From an uncultured Oscillospiraceae bacterium (GTDB lineage: Bacteria > Bacillota > Clostridia > Oscillospirales > Oscillospiraceae), in assembly GCA_934569225.1 (NCBI GenBank), contig CAKTKC010000005.1, positions 1-64,000 of the forward strand: a DNA stretch of 64,000 nt, in the 5' to 3' direction. The translations under genes and the position numbers were made by a program. Of this stretch, positions 50,294-60,500 are shown one piece after another. The notes below the pieces were generated by a model. That model was not told the origin of the DNA. It did not search any database and worked only from the letters and a program-made list of their open reading frames with translations. Position 1 is the stretch's first letter. The number at the start of each line of letters is the position of its first letter.

Positions 50294-51577
50294 ATGATCC
50301 TGTCTCTGACTGCCTGCGGCGGCAACGGCGGCACCGCCGAGACCCAGGCGCCCGCTGCCAATAACACCAACACCGAAGCTGCTGCTGATGCTTCCAATGA
50401 AACTGTCGCGCTGACCCTGTGGGGCGCGGAAGAGGATCAGGCGCTGCTGGCTCAGCTGGTCGAGGAATTCAAGGCTGCTTATCCCGACCAGACCTTCGAC
50501 ATCCAGATCGGCGTCGAGTCCGAGTCCACCGCCAAGGACACCGTCCTGACCGACATTGAGGCTGCCGCCGATGTCTTCGCCTTTGCAAACGACCAGCTGA
50601 ACGATCTGGTTTCTGCAGGCGCTCTGCTGAATCTGAGCGGCGATGTCTCCGCCGTTCTGCCCGCCTACACCGGCAAGACTCTGGATGACGTTCTGGCTGC
50701 CAACGGCGAAGGCTCCGTGTCTGCCGCTACCAAGGACGGCAATGTCTACGCTTTCCCCATGGGCGGCGGCAACAACTACTTCCTGTACTACGATTCCACC
50801 AAGATCACTGCCGATCAGGCAAAATCCTGGGACGAGCTGCTCTCCGCCGCGGAAGCTGCCGGCGGTAAGGTCGGCATGACCTTCGCATCCGGCTGGTACA
50901 ACGCCTCCTTCTTCCTGGGCGCGGGATTCATCAGCGACATGAACCCCGACGGCACCACCGTGATCGACTGGAACGGCACTTCTTCCGACGGCTATACCGG
51001 CGTTGATGTTGTGAAGGCTATGGCCGCCATCGCCGCCCATCCCGGCTTCCTGGCCATCGCTGACGGCGACATTTCCAACCAGATCGCCTCCGGCGCTGTC
51101 TGCGCCGTGGTTTCCGGCACCTGGAACGCCGGCGCTGCCGAGACTGCCTTCGGCGAGGGCTACGCCGCCACCAAGCTGCCCACCTTCACCTACGCCGGCG
51201 ATCAGGTTCAGATGTCCTGCTACTCCGGCTTCAAGCTGATGGGCGTCAACGCCTACTCCAAGAACTCCGGCTGGGCCGTGCTGCTGGCTGAGTTCCTGAC
51301 CAATGAAGCTTCTCAGACCGCCCGCTTCGAGGCCCGCCAGCTGGCGCCCACCAATCTGAACGCCGCTGCCAACGATGCCGTGACCTCCAACGTCGCCATC
51401 GCCGCTTCCGCTGCTCAGGACGTTTACGGCTCTGTCCAGAACGTCGGCGGCAAGTTCTGGGATCCCACTGCCACCTTTGGCCAGATGATCGCCAACGGTG
51501 AGCTGGGCTCCGACGACGCGGCCATCCAGACTGCTCTGGATACGCTGGTCGAGGGCGTCACCGCTCCCGTGGAATAA
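50294..51577 (+). CDS. Sugar ABC transporter solute-binding protein, start codon displaced
   Basis: The protein is a type 1 (MalE/GanS-like) binding protein: VALTLWGAEEDQALLAQLVEEFKAAYPDQTF, AFANDQLNDLVSAGALLNL, YDSTKI, SGTWNAGAAETAFGEGY. The signal peptide is encoded upstream of the first ATG: in frame from 50255, KKKKLLALLLAFVMILSLTAC with the lipobox Cys, preceded by AGGAGG (50244-50249), but the expected start codon position (50252-50254) reads TTT. Either an ATG has been lost or the sequence has an error. The first ATG (50294) leaves only a stub of the signal. Probable substrate: galactan oligosaccharides, from the neighbouring GH53 and GH42. Confidence 0.75.
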   Translation: MILSLTACGGNGGTAETQAPAANNTNTEAAADASNETVALTLWGAEEDQALLAQLVEEFKAAYPDQTFDIQIGVESESTAKDTVLTDIEAAADVFAFANDQLNDLVSAGALLNLSGDVSAVLPAYTGKTLDDVLAANGEGSVSAATKDGNVYAFPMGGGNNYFLYYDSTKITADQAKSWDELLSAAEAAGGKVGMTFASGWYNASFFLGAGFISDMNPDGTTVIDWNGTSSDGYTGVDVVKAMAAIAAHPGFLAIADGDISNQIASGAVCAVVSGTWNAGAAETAFGEGYAATKLPTFTYAGDQVQMSCYSGFKLMGVNAYSKNSGWAVLLAEFLTNEASQTARFEARQLAPTNLNAAANDAVTSNVAIAASAAQDVYGSVQNVGGKFWDPTATFGQMIANGELGSDDAAIQTALDTLVEGVTAPVE

Positions 51578-51600
51578 TCCCAAAGATATCGCGTTGGAAA

Positions 51601-51634
51601 TTCAGCCCCATATGTGAGAACATATGGGGCTGAA
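51601..51634 (+). terminator. Perfect stem-loop after the binding-protein gene
   Basis: TTCAGCCCCATATGT (51601-51615) and ACATATGGGGCTGAA (51620-51634), a perfect 15-bp stem with loop GAGA and no T-run. Such hairpins stabilise the highly expressed binding-protein segment of a longer mRNA. Confidence 0.7.
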
Positions 51635-51658
51635 ATCAAGAGAAAGGAAAGAATCTTT

Positions 51659-52328
51659 ATGGAAGAAAAGCCCGATGGATTCTCCCGGATCGGCAGCGCC
51701 ATATCCGGATTCTTTGGGGGGATAGCCCGGTTCTTTGCGGAATTCGCAATGGCAATGGCGAAGGGCGATCTCTTTGTCAAGCTGACGCTGGTCTGGTGGG
51801 GCGCGGGATATCTGCGCAGAAAGCAGTACGTCAAAGCGCTGCTGATGACCCTGCTGGAAGCGGCGGTCATCCTGTTCACCGTAAACTTCGCAATGAACTA
51901 TGTGCCGAAATTCGGCACCCTGGGCACGGTTCAGGCAGAACAGGTCTTCAATATGAAGACCATGCAGTCGGAGTGGAACAATTATGACAATTCCTTCATG
52001 ATCCTGCTGTTCTCCCTGTGCAGCTTCGTCATCTGGTTTGCCACCGCGATCGTGTGCATCCGCAATGTGGTAAACGTCTATGCGCTGCAAAAAGAAGCGC
52101 AGCTGGATGGACTTCGTGTTTGCCAAGATGATCTTCAACGCGGGCATTTCTGCCAACTACACAGTGGCGGTCGGCCTGTACAGGATGCTGGAAAAGAGCC
52201 TGATCAACACCTACTTCACCCAGTTCTGCTGCGGCGGCGTGCTTGTCTCCATTCCCATTTCCATCCTGTTCATGATCATGCAGAAGTTCTATGTGGAGGG
52301 CGTCACCAGCGGCGCAGTCAAAGGATAA
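51659..52328 (+). pseudogene. Collapsed malF-malG permease genes (internal deletion and frame change)
   Basis: The first part encodes about 145 residues of a MalF-type permease N-terminus (GDLFVKLTLVWWGAGYLRRKQYVKALL, then FGTLGTVQAEQVFNMKTM). Around 52085-52120 the reading frame changes and the sequence continues as the C-terminal 70-80 residues of a MalG-type permease (NYTVAVGLYRMLEKSLINTY, IPISILFMIMQKFYVEGVTSGAVKG, the standard MalG ending). The missing C-terminal two thirds of malF and N-terminal two thirds of malG correspond to roughly 1.4 kb (estimate from usual lengths). The transporter cannot function as written. Confidence 0.8.
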
Positions 52329-52424
52329 CTCTGTTTCCCCTATTTTCTTCCTAAGGGCACGGCGGTGCTTTTTCGCCGCCGCCCCCACCCTATTTATTTC
52401 CTTACCGAAAGGATTTATAGACCT

Positions 52425-54251
52425 ATGGACAAATTTATTGTCAATATCATCCACCGGCCTGAAATGGTGCCCGAGTATGCCGAGAAGGTCACGGGACACG
52501 GTCAGGCGGAGGACATCGGCCGTAAGGCACTGCTGACCGAAAGTCTGGACATCTTCAAGATCCAGCAGCAGTGCGCCCATGAAAACGGTCTGAAAACCAC
52601 CATCCAGATGACCTACGCCAGCCTGTTCAACGAGGAAGCCGTGGCGCTGGCCAAGGAGCATCACGCGGTCTATGGCGACGAGATCGCCCTGAGCCTGCTG
52701 GGACTGCCCTGCGAGCAGTTCCGGGAAAAATACAAGACGAAGGATTTCTGCATCTGGATGTTCTCCATGGAGGACAAGAAGGCCATCGTCCGGGATGTGT
52801 TCGGGAAGTTCTATGAAAAGTTCGGATTCTACCCGGAATCCACAGGTTCCTACTATCTGGACGCCGACCTGATCAACTTCATCAAGGCGGAGTACCCCGG
52901 CGTAAAATGCGCCGTTGCCACCTGCTGGGAGGAAGGCCCCAAGGCTTACCACACCTGCAACAACTCCTGGTACACCTTCATGGACGGCGGCCCCTGGGCG
53001 CCCTGGATCCCCTCCAAGGCCAACACCCACGCCCCCGCGGCCAACGAGGACGAGGATTCCGGCATTGTCGCCATTCCGCATCTGAGCCGCGACCTGCTGG
53101 CCTGCTATGACGGCAACGGCTCCAACTTCGGTACCCACCCCCAGAATGTGCTTCGCGGCATGATCTATGACACGAAGACCTGGGAGTATCCCTATCTGTA
53201 CAATCTGATCGACCAGTACCGCAGCCTGTCCAAATACAACAACGGCTACGCCTACAACATGATGTTTGTCGGCCCCGGCTGGATGAACAAGATGGGACGC
53301 TGGGAAGCGCCCTATGAGCTGCTGAAGAAGTCCTATTGGGACGGCTGCGCTTACTATGGCCAGCTGAAGAAAGAGGGCAAGCTGGTGGACATGACCATGT
53401 CCGAGTTTGCCGATTACTACCGGGAAAAGAAGACCTACACCGAGCCGGAGTGCGCGCTGTGGCGGGATATCCTCTACGGCAGCAACAAGCAGCTGTTCTG
53501 GTACTGTGACCCCTATATGCGGGCAGGCGTCAACATGGATCAGGGCGGTGCCATTTTTGATCTGCGGCCTTACGTGGCGAAGCTGCATTGGCCTGTGGGC
53601 ATCGGCACGCCCCATGTGCAGGACGCGAGCTACCCCTTCCTCATGCAGGAAAAGTACCGCGCCGGTTACTTCACCCATTACGCAGGGGAGGGTACCATCC
53701 GCAGCGCCAAGATCTGCCACAACGGCGAGGAAGTGGATCTGTGCCTGTGCCGCACCAAGGCGCATTTCTCTCAGGAGGGCAGGAACCGCATCCTGACGTT
53801 GGATCCTGTGGAGATCGTGTTCTCCGATCTGACGGTGAAGCTCCAGACGGTCATCACCTTTGCCGAGGGTGAAAGCAATATCCGCATTGACCGGAACATT
53901 CTTGAGATGTCCGACCCCGACGCGGACGTGACCATCAACGAATACATGGTCGGCTGCTACGGCACCACCGAGTATACCGAGGATATGTCCAGCCTGACCC
54001 TGGGCGTGGATGGGCAGACCATCCCCTACGAGTACAAGTGCCGGGAGCTGGCGGCAGGCAGCGCCGGCGAGGTCTGGTGCAAGCTGCCTCCCATCGATAC
54101 ACGGGTCAGCATGACCTGTGGCGGCCGGGAGAAAAAGGGCTACGTCAAGGAAGGCTACGCCTTCAGCCCCATGTTTACCCTGGGCTATACCGGAAAACTT
54201 CAGCAGAAGGAGGTCTTCACCACATGGCTCAATCTACGAAAGGCAGACTGA
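52425..54251 (+). CDS. Unknown 608-residue protein, candidate carbohydrate-active enzyme
   Basis: No signal peptide; the protein is probably cytosolic. The N-terminal 400 residues read like an alpha/beta barrel: HRPEMVPEYAEKV, TTIQMTYASLFNE, DEIALSLLGLPCEQF, FGFYPESTGSYYLDADLI and VKCAVATCWEEGPKAYHTCNNSW, with conserved-looking Trp, His, Asp and Glu at strand ends. The last 170 residues (from about 440) are beta-rich, like the accessory domain of a glycosidase. It may relate to DUF3863/DUF3864-type proteins; this is a guess. It lies between the damaged permeases and a GH53 galactanase and is followed by a zinc-ribbon gene that overlaps it. A role in handling the imported sugar is inferred. 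Confidence 0.7.
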   Translation: MDKFIVNIIHRPEMVPEYAEKVTGHGQAEDIGRKALLTESLDIFKIQQQCAHENGLKTTIQMTYASLFNEEAVALAKEHHAVYGDEIALSLLGLPCEQFREKYKTKDFCIWMFSMEDKKAIVRDVFGKFYEKFGFYPESTGSYYLDADLINFIKAEYPGVKCAVATCWEEGPKAYHTCNNSWYTFMDGGPWAPWIPSKANTHAPAANEDEDSGIVAIPHLSRDLLACYDGNGSNFGTHPQNVLRGMIYDTKTWEYPYLYNLIDQYRSLSKYNNGYAYNMMFVGPGWMNKMGRWEAPYELLKKSYWDGCAYYGQLKKEGKLVDMTMSEFADYYREKKTYTEPECALWRDILYGSNKQLFWYCDPYMRAGVNMDQGGAIFDLRPYVAKLHWPVGIGTPHVQDASYPFLMQEKYRAGYFTHYAGEGTIRSAKICHNGEEVDLCLCRTKAHFSQEGRNRILTLDPVEIVFSDLTVKLQTVITFAEGESNIRIDRNILEMSDPDADVTINEYMVGCYGTTEYTEDMSSLTLGVDGQTIPYEYKCRELAAGSAGEVWCKLPPIDTRVSMTCGGREKKGYVKEGYAFSPMFTLGYTGKLQQKEVFTTWLNLRKAD

Positions 54252-54448
54252 ATTACCGCTGCCCCTCCTGCTTCCTGCGGGATCTGGACATAGACATGTT
54301 CTACGACAGTGAAAAGCAGGAGTTCTACTGTATCCGCTGCCAGTTTTTCGGCACGGAGGAACAGGTGCTTAAAATGAACGAAATGGTTCGCGTCCGCTAT
54401 AAGGACATGATGAAGCGCTTTACCGATTTCGAGGATTTTTCCGAATAA
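54224..54448 (+). CDS. Small zinc-ribbon protein (74 aa)
   Basis: The protein has LNYRCPSCFLRDLDIDMFYD and then FYCIRCQFFG, two CxxC pairs spaced like a zinc ribbon (residues 13-41), followed by a helix. It starts inside the end of the 608-residue gene (overlap of 28 bases) with AAGGAGG 11 bases upstream. Function unknown. Confidence 0.7.
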   Translation: MAQSTKGRLNYRCPSCFLRDLDIDMFYDSEKQEFYCIRCQFFGTEEQVLKMNEMVRVRYKDMMKRFTDFEDFSE

Positions 54449-54558
54449 CCATCCACCGCAGAGCAGCGGCTGACGCTGTCAGCCGCTGCTTTTCCTGAAG
54501 GAGAAGATACCTCTGCCAGTGCAATCACGGCAGAGCAGACATAAAGCGAGGTTCGCGC

Positions 54559-55665
54559 ATGAATACATTTATCAAAGGAATGGACCTGTCCACGCTGCCG
54601 GAAGTAGAAAACTGCGGCGGAAAATTTTATGATAACGGCATGCAGGATGATGCCATTGCGATTCTGAAGCGGTACGGCATGAATCTGGTACGGCTGCGGC
54701 TGTGGAACGACCCCTACAGCGAAGACGGCATCCCCTACGGCGCAGGCACCAACGATCTGCCGCGCACCGTGCAGATGGCAAAGCGGCTGAAAGACGCCGG
54801 TGTCGATTGGATGCTGGATCTCCACTACAGTGATTTCTGGGCAGACCCGGGCAAGCAGATCATTCCCAAGGACTGGCAGGGAATGGAGCCGAAGGCGCTG
54901 GCCGGGGCCGTCTATGATTTTACGTTTTCCGTAATGAGCACGCTGGCAGACAGCGGCCTGCTTCCCGCCATCACGGCGGTGGGCAACGAGCTGTCCAACG
55001 GACTGCTGTGGCCTTACGGCAGGACACCCAATTTTGAAAACATCGTACTGTTCCTGAACGCGGGCATTCAGGCCGTCCGGGACGCCGCGCCGGGGATGAA
55101 GATCATGCTGCATCTGGACAATGGCGGCAGCAATACGCTGTACCGGACGTGGTTCGACAGCTATTTTGCCCGCGGCGGCAAGGATTTTGATTATATCGGG
55201 CTGAGCTACTACCCCTTCTGGCACGGCACCATGGACGACCTGAAAAACAATATGCAGGATCTCGCGCTGCGGTATCACAAGGACATGATCGTGGCCGAGG
55301 TGTCCACGGGCTTTACGCTGGAGGACTATGCCTCCTATGAAAAGCTGGCGCCGGAGGAACGGAAGGGCATGGCCACCAAACGGGAGCTGGCGGAAAAGGT
55401 TCCCTATCCCATGACCCCGGAGGGGCAGAGCGCGTTTATGCGGGACATTATGACGCTGATCCGGGACATTCCCGAAAACAGGGGCAAGGGCTTCGTCTAT
55501 TGGGAGCCTGCGTGGCTGCCAGTCCCGGGCTGCGGCTGGGCGAACGAAGCTGCACTGGCCTACACCGGAGAACAAGGCCCCGGCGGCAACGAATGGGCCA
55601 ATCAGGCGCTGTTCGACTACGACGGGAACGCCCTGCCCGCCCTGAAAACCATCCGTGATTTTTAA
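54559..55665 (+). CDS. GH53 endo-beta-1,4-galactanase (cytosolic)
   Basis: The 368-residue protein is a TIM-barrel GH53 enzyme: IKGMDLSTLPEVENCGG, NLVRLRLWNDPYSEDGIPYG, MLDLHYSDFWADPGKQ, AVGNELSNGLLWPYG (acid/base Glu) and MIVAEVSTGFTLE (nucleophile Glu). It lacks a signal peptide, so it should act on imported galacto-oligosaccharides. The pairing with a secreted GH53 and a GH42 defines a beta-1,4-galactan pathway. Confidence 0.95.
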   Translation: MNTFIKGMDLSTLPEVENCGGKFYDNGMQDDAIAILKRYGMNLVRLRLWNDPYSEDGIPYGAGTNDLPRTVQMAKRLKDAGVDWMLDLHYSDFWADPGKQIIPKDWQGMEPKALAGAVYDFTFSVMSTLADSGLLPAITAVGNELSNGLLWPYGRTPNFENIVLFLNAGIQAVRDAAPGMKIMLHLDNGGSNTLYRTWFDSYFARGGKDFDYIGLSYYPFWHGTMDDLKNNMQDLALRYHKDMIVAEVSTGFTLEDYASYEKLAPEERKGMATKRELAEKVPYPMTPEGQSAFMRDIMTLIRDIPENRGKGFVYWEPAWLPVPGCGWANEAALAYTGEQGPGGNEWANQALFDYDGNALPALKTIRDF

Positions 55666-55677
55666 AGGAGATGCATT

Positions 55678-56430
55678 ATGCACGATCTGCGTGACCGCCG
55701 GAGACTGCCCCATATCGACGTAACGGCAGCGACCCTGAAATGGTACGGCTGCATTACCATGCTGTTTTACGCCGTCAGCATGTCCGTCATCCAGAACGGG
55801 ATGCTCCATGTAAGCCGGTTTTCCAATGGGGAGCTTCGGGAGATGTGGGCGGCGGACGCTGATCTGATGGTGCTGTCCAGCTGGGCGGCTGTGTTCCAGC
55901 TTCTGGGCGGTCTGGCCGTTCCGGTGTTTGCGTTTCTTCTGGTGGAGGGCTTCCTGCACACGAAAAGCTTCAGGCGGTATCTGCTTCGGATGCTCCTGTT
56001 TGCGCTGGTCAGCGAGGTTCCCTTTGACTTTGCCATGGGCGGAAAGCTGCTGGACTGGACGCGGCAGAATATGCTCTTTACCCTTGCTGTGGGTCTGATC
56101 ATGCTCTACGGCATGAAAACCTTCTCCGCCAGCCGGGTCGTGCAGGTGCTCATTGCCATAGCCGCAGTCTTCTGGTGCGCGCTGATGAAAACGCAGTTCG
56201 GGCTGTGCATGATCCTGCTGATCGCGGTGTATTACCTGCTTCGGGATCAGAAGTCAAAGCTGTGGGTCGGCGGCGTTATCAGCCTGATGTACGTTACAGG
56301 CCCCGTTTCTGTTTTCCTGTTGAAGCGCTATAACGGCCAGCTGGGCGACGGGCCGAACAAATATCTGTTTTACTGCCTGTATCCGCTGATTTTGCTGATA
56401 CTGGGTGTGATCACGTATGTCATTGCGTAA
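55678..56430 (+). CDS. TraX-family membrane protein
   Basis: The 250-residue protein has about seven hydrophobic helices and TraX signatures: LKWYGCITMLFYAVSMSVIQNGM, AVPVFAFLLVEGFLHTKSFRRYLLRM and VSEVPFDFAMGG. TraX proteins acetylate pilin in conjugation, while chromosomal homologues probably acylate surface carbohydrates. It lies between two GH53 genes on the same strand. AGGAG precedes the ATG. Confidence 0.85.
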   Translation: MHDLRDRRRLPHIDVTAATLKWYGCITMLFYAVSMSVIQNGMLHVSRFSNGELREMWAADADLMVLSSWAAVFQLLGGLAVPVFAFLLVEGFLHTKSFRRYLLRMLLFALVSEVPFDFAMGGKLLDWTRQNMLFTLAVGLIMLYGMKTFSASRVVQVLIAIAAVFWCALMKTQFGLCMILLIAVYYLLRDQKSKLWVGGVISLMYVTGPVSVFLLKRYNGQLGDGPNKYLFYCLYPLILLILGVITYVIA

Positions 56431-56446
56431 AGGAGGGGCGTTTGGA

Positions 56447-58358
<1,912 letters not shown>

Positions 58359-58426
58359 AATTTGTTAACGAAGCGGCAGATCCGTCCGATGGCCGGGTCT
58401 GCCGCACTTTTATCAGGGAGGCTGTT

Positions 58427-60388
58427 ATGAGGACAGATAAGATCTATTTTGGCGCTGCCTATTATGACGAATACATGCCTGTGTCCCGGGTGGACGAGGA
58501 TATGCGCATGATGAAGGAAGCGGGCATGAACGTGATCCGCATTGCCGAATCCACCTGGAGCACATGGGAGCCAAGGGACGGCGAATTTGATTTCACCAGC
58601 CTGCACAGGATGCTTGCGGGTGCAAAGAAGTATGGTATTTCCGTGATCGTCGGCACGCCCACCTATGCCATTCCGCCATGGATGGTCAGAAAGTACCCGG
58701 ACATTCTGGCGGATACCCACAGCGGCCCTTCCCGGTACGGCCACCGGCAGAATATGGACATCACCCATCCGGGCTACCGGTTCCACTGCGAGCGGATCAT
58801 CCGAAAGCTGATGGAGCAGGTGCAGCCGTATGACCATGTGATCGGCTTTCAGCTGGACAACGAAACCAAGCCCTATGACACCTGCGGTGAGCGGGCGCAG
58901 GGGATGTTCCGGCAGCGGCTGATGGAAAAGTTCGGAACTGTCGAAAACATAAATCGGGCATTCGGACTTGCCTATTGGAGCAATTCTCTGGGCAGCTGGG
59001 ACGATCTTCCGGACGTGCGGGGAACCGTCAACAATTCTCTCGCCGCGGAGTTCGAGGCGTTCCAGAGAAATCTGGTGACGGAATTTCTTCTGTGGCAGCG
59101 CGGCATTGTGGATGAATACCGCTGCCCGGAGCAATTCGTGACCCATAATTTTGACTATGAGTGGCGGGACTATTCCCACGCCCTCCAGCCGGACGTGGAT
59201 CAGTTCCGCGCGGCGGAAGCGGTCACGGTGGCGGGGTGCGACATCTACCATCCTTCGGCGTCCTTCCTGACGGGGGCGGAGATCAGCTTCGGCGGCGATC
59301 TTGCCAGAGGACTGAAGCGGGGAGAGAATTTCTTCGTGCTGGAAACACAGGCACAGGGGCCGGTGGGCAGACTTCCCTGGCCGGGGCAGCTGCGGCTTCA
59401 GGCATTCGCGCATCTGGCGAACGGGGCGAATATGGTGGAATACTGGCACTGGCATTCCATCCACAACGCCATCGAATCCCACTGGAAGGGCGTCCTCAGC
59501 CACGACTTCACTCCCGGCGCCGTCTATCAGGAAGCGAAAACCATCGGCGGGGATCTGGCACGCATCGGTTCCCGGCTGGTAAACCTGAAACGCACCAGCG
59601 AGGTTGCCGTTCTGGTATCCAACCGCAGTCTGACGGGACTGAAATGGAGTGATTCCTTTGCCGGTCCCGGCTACGGAGACATCCTGCGCTGGGTCTATGA
59701 CAGCTTTTTCCGCATGAACGTTTCCGTCGATATCGTGGACGACCGTGTGCGGGATTTTCCGCAGTACGATCTGGTGGTAACGCCGGGGCTGTACTGTGCG
59801 GAGGATTCTCTGATCCGGGCGCTTCGGGAATACGTGCAGAACGGGGGACACCTGCTGTCCACTTTCCGCAGCTTTTTCTGTGACGAAAATGTCAAAATCC
59901 GCACTTCCCGGCAGCCCGGGGGATTGAGCGACGTGTTTGGCATGACCTACGACAATTTTACAGTCCCGGTCGATGTGCCCGGCGCAAGGGAATGGATGGA
60001 GCTGCTCCGCCCTGACGAGAAAACGGAGACGCTGCTTGCCTATGACCATCCTGTCTACGCAGACTATGCTGCGGCGACATGCCACAGCTATGGCAGCGGC
60101 AGTGCCGCGTATATCGGCACCATGCTGGAAGAGAGCGTGCTTGACAAGCTGCTGGAACCTTTGCTTCCGAAAATGGGCATCAAGCTTCCGGTGCAGCGCT
60201 GGCCGATCATCATAAAGGAGGGCGAGAACGATTTCCGGAAGCACGTCCGCTATGTAATGAACTACAGCGCGGCGCAGGGCAGTTACACCGTACCGCACGA
60301 GGCCGTGGAGCTGATAACCGGAAAGACATATTCCGCAGGCGAGAAGATTGAACTACCCGGCTGGGGTGTGGCTGTTCTGGAATACTGA
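58427..60388 (+). CDS. GH42 beta-galactosidase
   Basis: Releases galactose from galacto-oligosaccharides in the cytosol. The 653-residue protein has the GH42 barrel (FGAAYYDEYMPVSRVDEDMRMM, NVIRIAESTWSTWEPRDGEFDF, GFQLDNETKPYDT with acid/base Glu, FFVLETQAQGPVGR with nucleophile Glu), the trimerisation domain (LVVTPGLYCAEDSL) and a small C-terminal beta domain. No signal peptide. It is last in the galactan operon and uses the sugars freed by GH53. Confidence 0.95.
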   Translation: MRTDKIYFGAAYYDEYMPVSRVDEDMRMMKEAGMNVIRIAESTWSTWEPRDGEFDFTSLHRMLAGAKKYGISVIVGTPTYAIPPWMVRKYPDILADTHSGPSRYGHRQNMDITHPGYRFHCERIIRKLMEQVQPYDHVIGFQLDNETKPYDTCGERAQGMFRQRLMEKFGTVENINRAFGLAYWSNSLGSWDDLPDVRGTVNNSLAAEFEAFQRNLVTEFLLWQRGIVDEYRCPEQFVTHNFDYEWRDYSHALQPDVDQFRAAEAVTVAGCDIYHPSASFLTGAEISFGGDLARGLKRGENFFVLETQAQGPVGRLPWPGQLRLQAFAHLANGANMVEYWHWHSIHNAIESHWKGVLSHDFTPGAVYQEAKTIGGDLARIGSRLVNLKRTSEVAVLVSNRSLTGLKWSDSFAGPGYGDILRWVYDSFFRMNVSVDIVDDRVRDFPQYDLVVTPGLYCAEDSLIRALREYVQNGGHLLSTFRSFFCDENVKIRTSRQPGGLSDVFGMTYDNFTVPVDVPGAREWMELLRPDEKTETLLAYDHPVYADYAAATCHSYGSGSAAYIGTMLEESVLDKLLEPLLPKMGIKLPVQRWPIIIKEGENDFRKHVRYVMNYSAAQGSYTVPHEAVELITGKTYSAGEKIELPGWGVAVLEY

Positions 60389-60435
60389 AAAGATTCGCCA
60401 GAATCGTGTAGCCGCAGTTCCCTTCTGAAAATGGA

Positions 60436-60484
60436 AAATGCAGACGCTTGTCAGGCTGCGGCCTGAACGGCGTCTGCATTTTTG
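60436..60484. terminator. Bidirectional terminator after the GH42 gene
   Basis: AATGCAGACGC (60437-60447) pairs with GCGTCTGCATT (60470-60480) around an inner CAGGC/GCCTG hairpin, with T's downstream; the next gene is convergent. Confidence 0.85.
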
Positions 60485-60500
60485 CTGCGGGCAGAGGATA

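Noticed and set aside
51614..52354. Intact 246-residue membrane protein
   Set aside because: The first two thirds match a MalF N-terminus, but after about 52100 the frame is a shadow of a MalG C-terminus in another frame.
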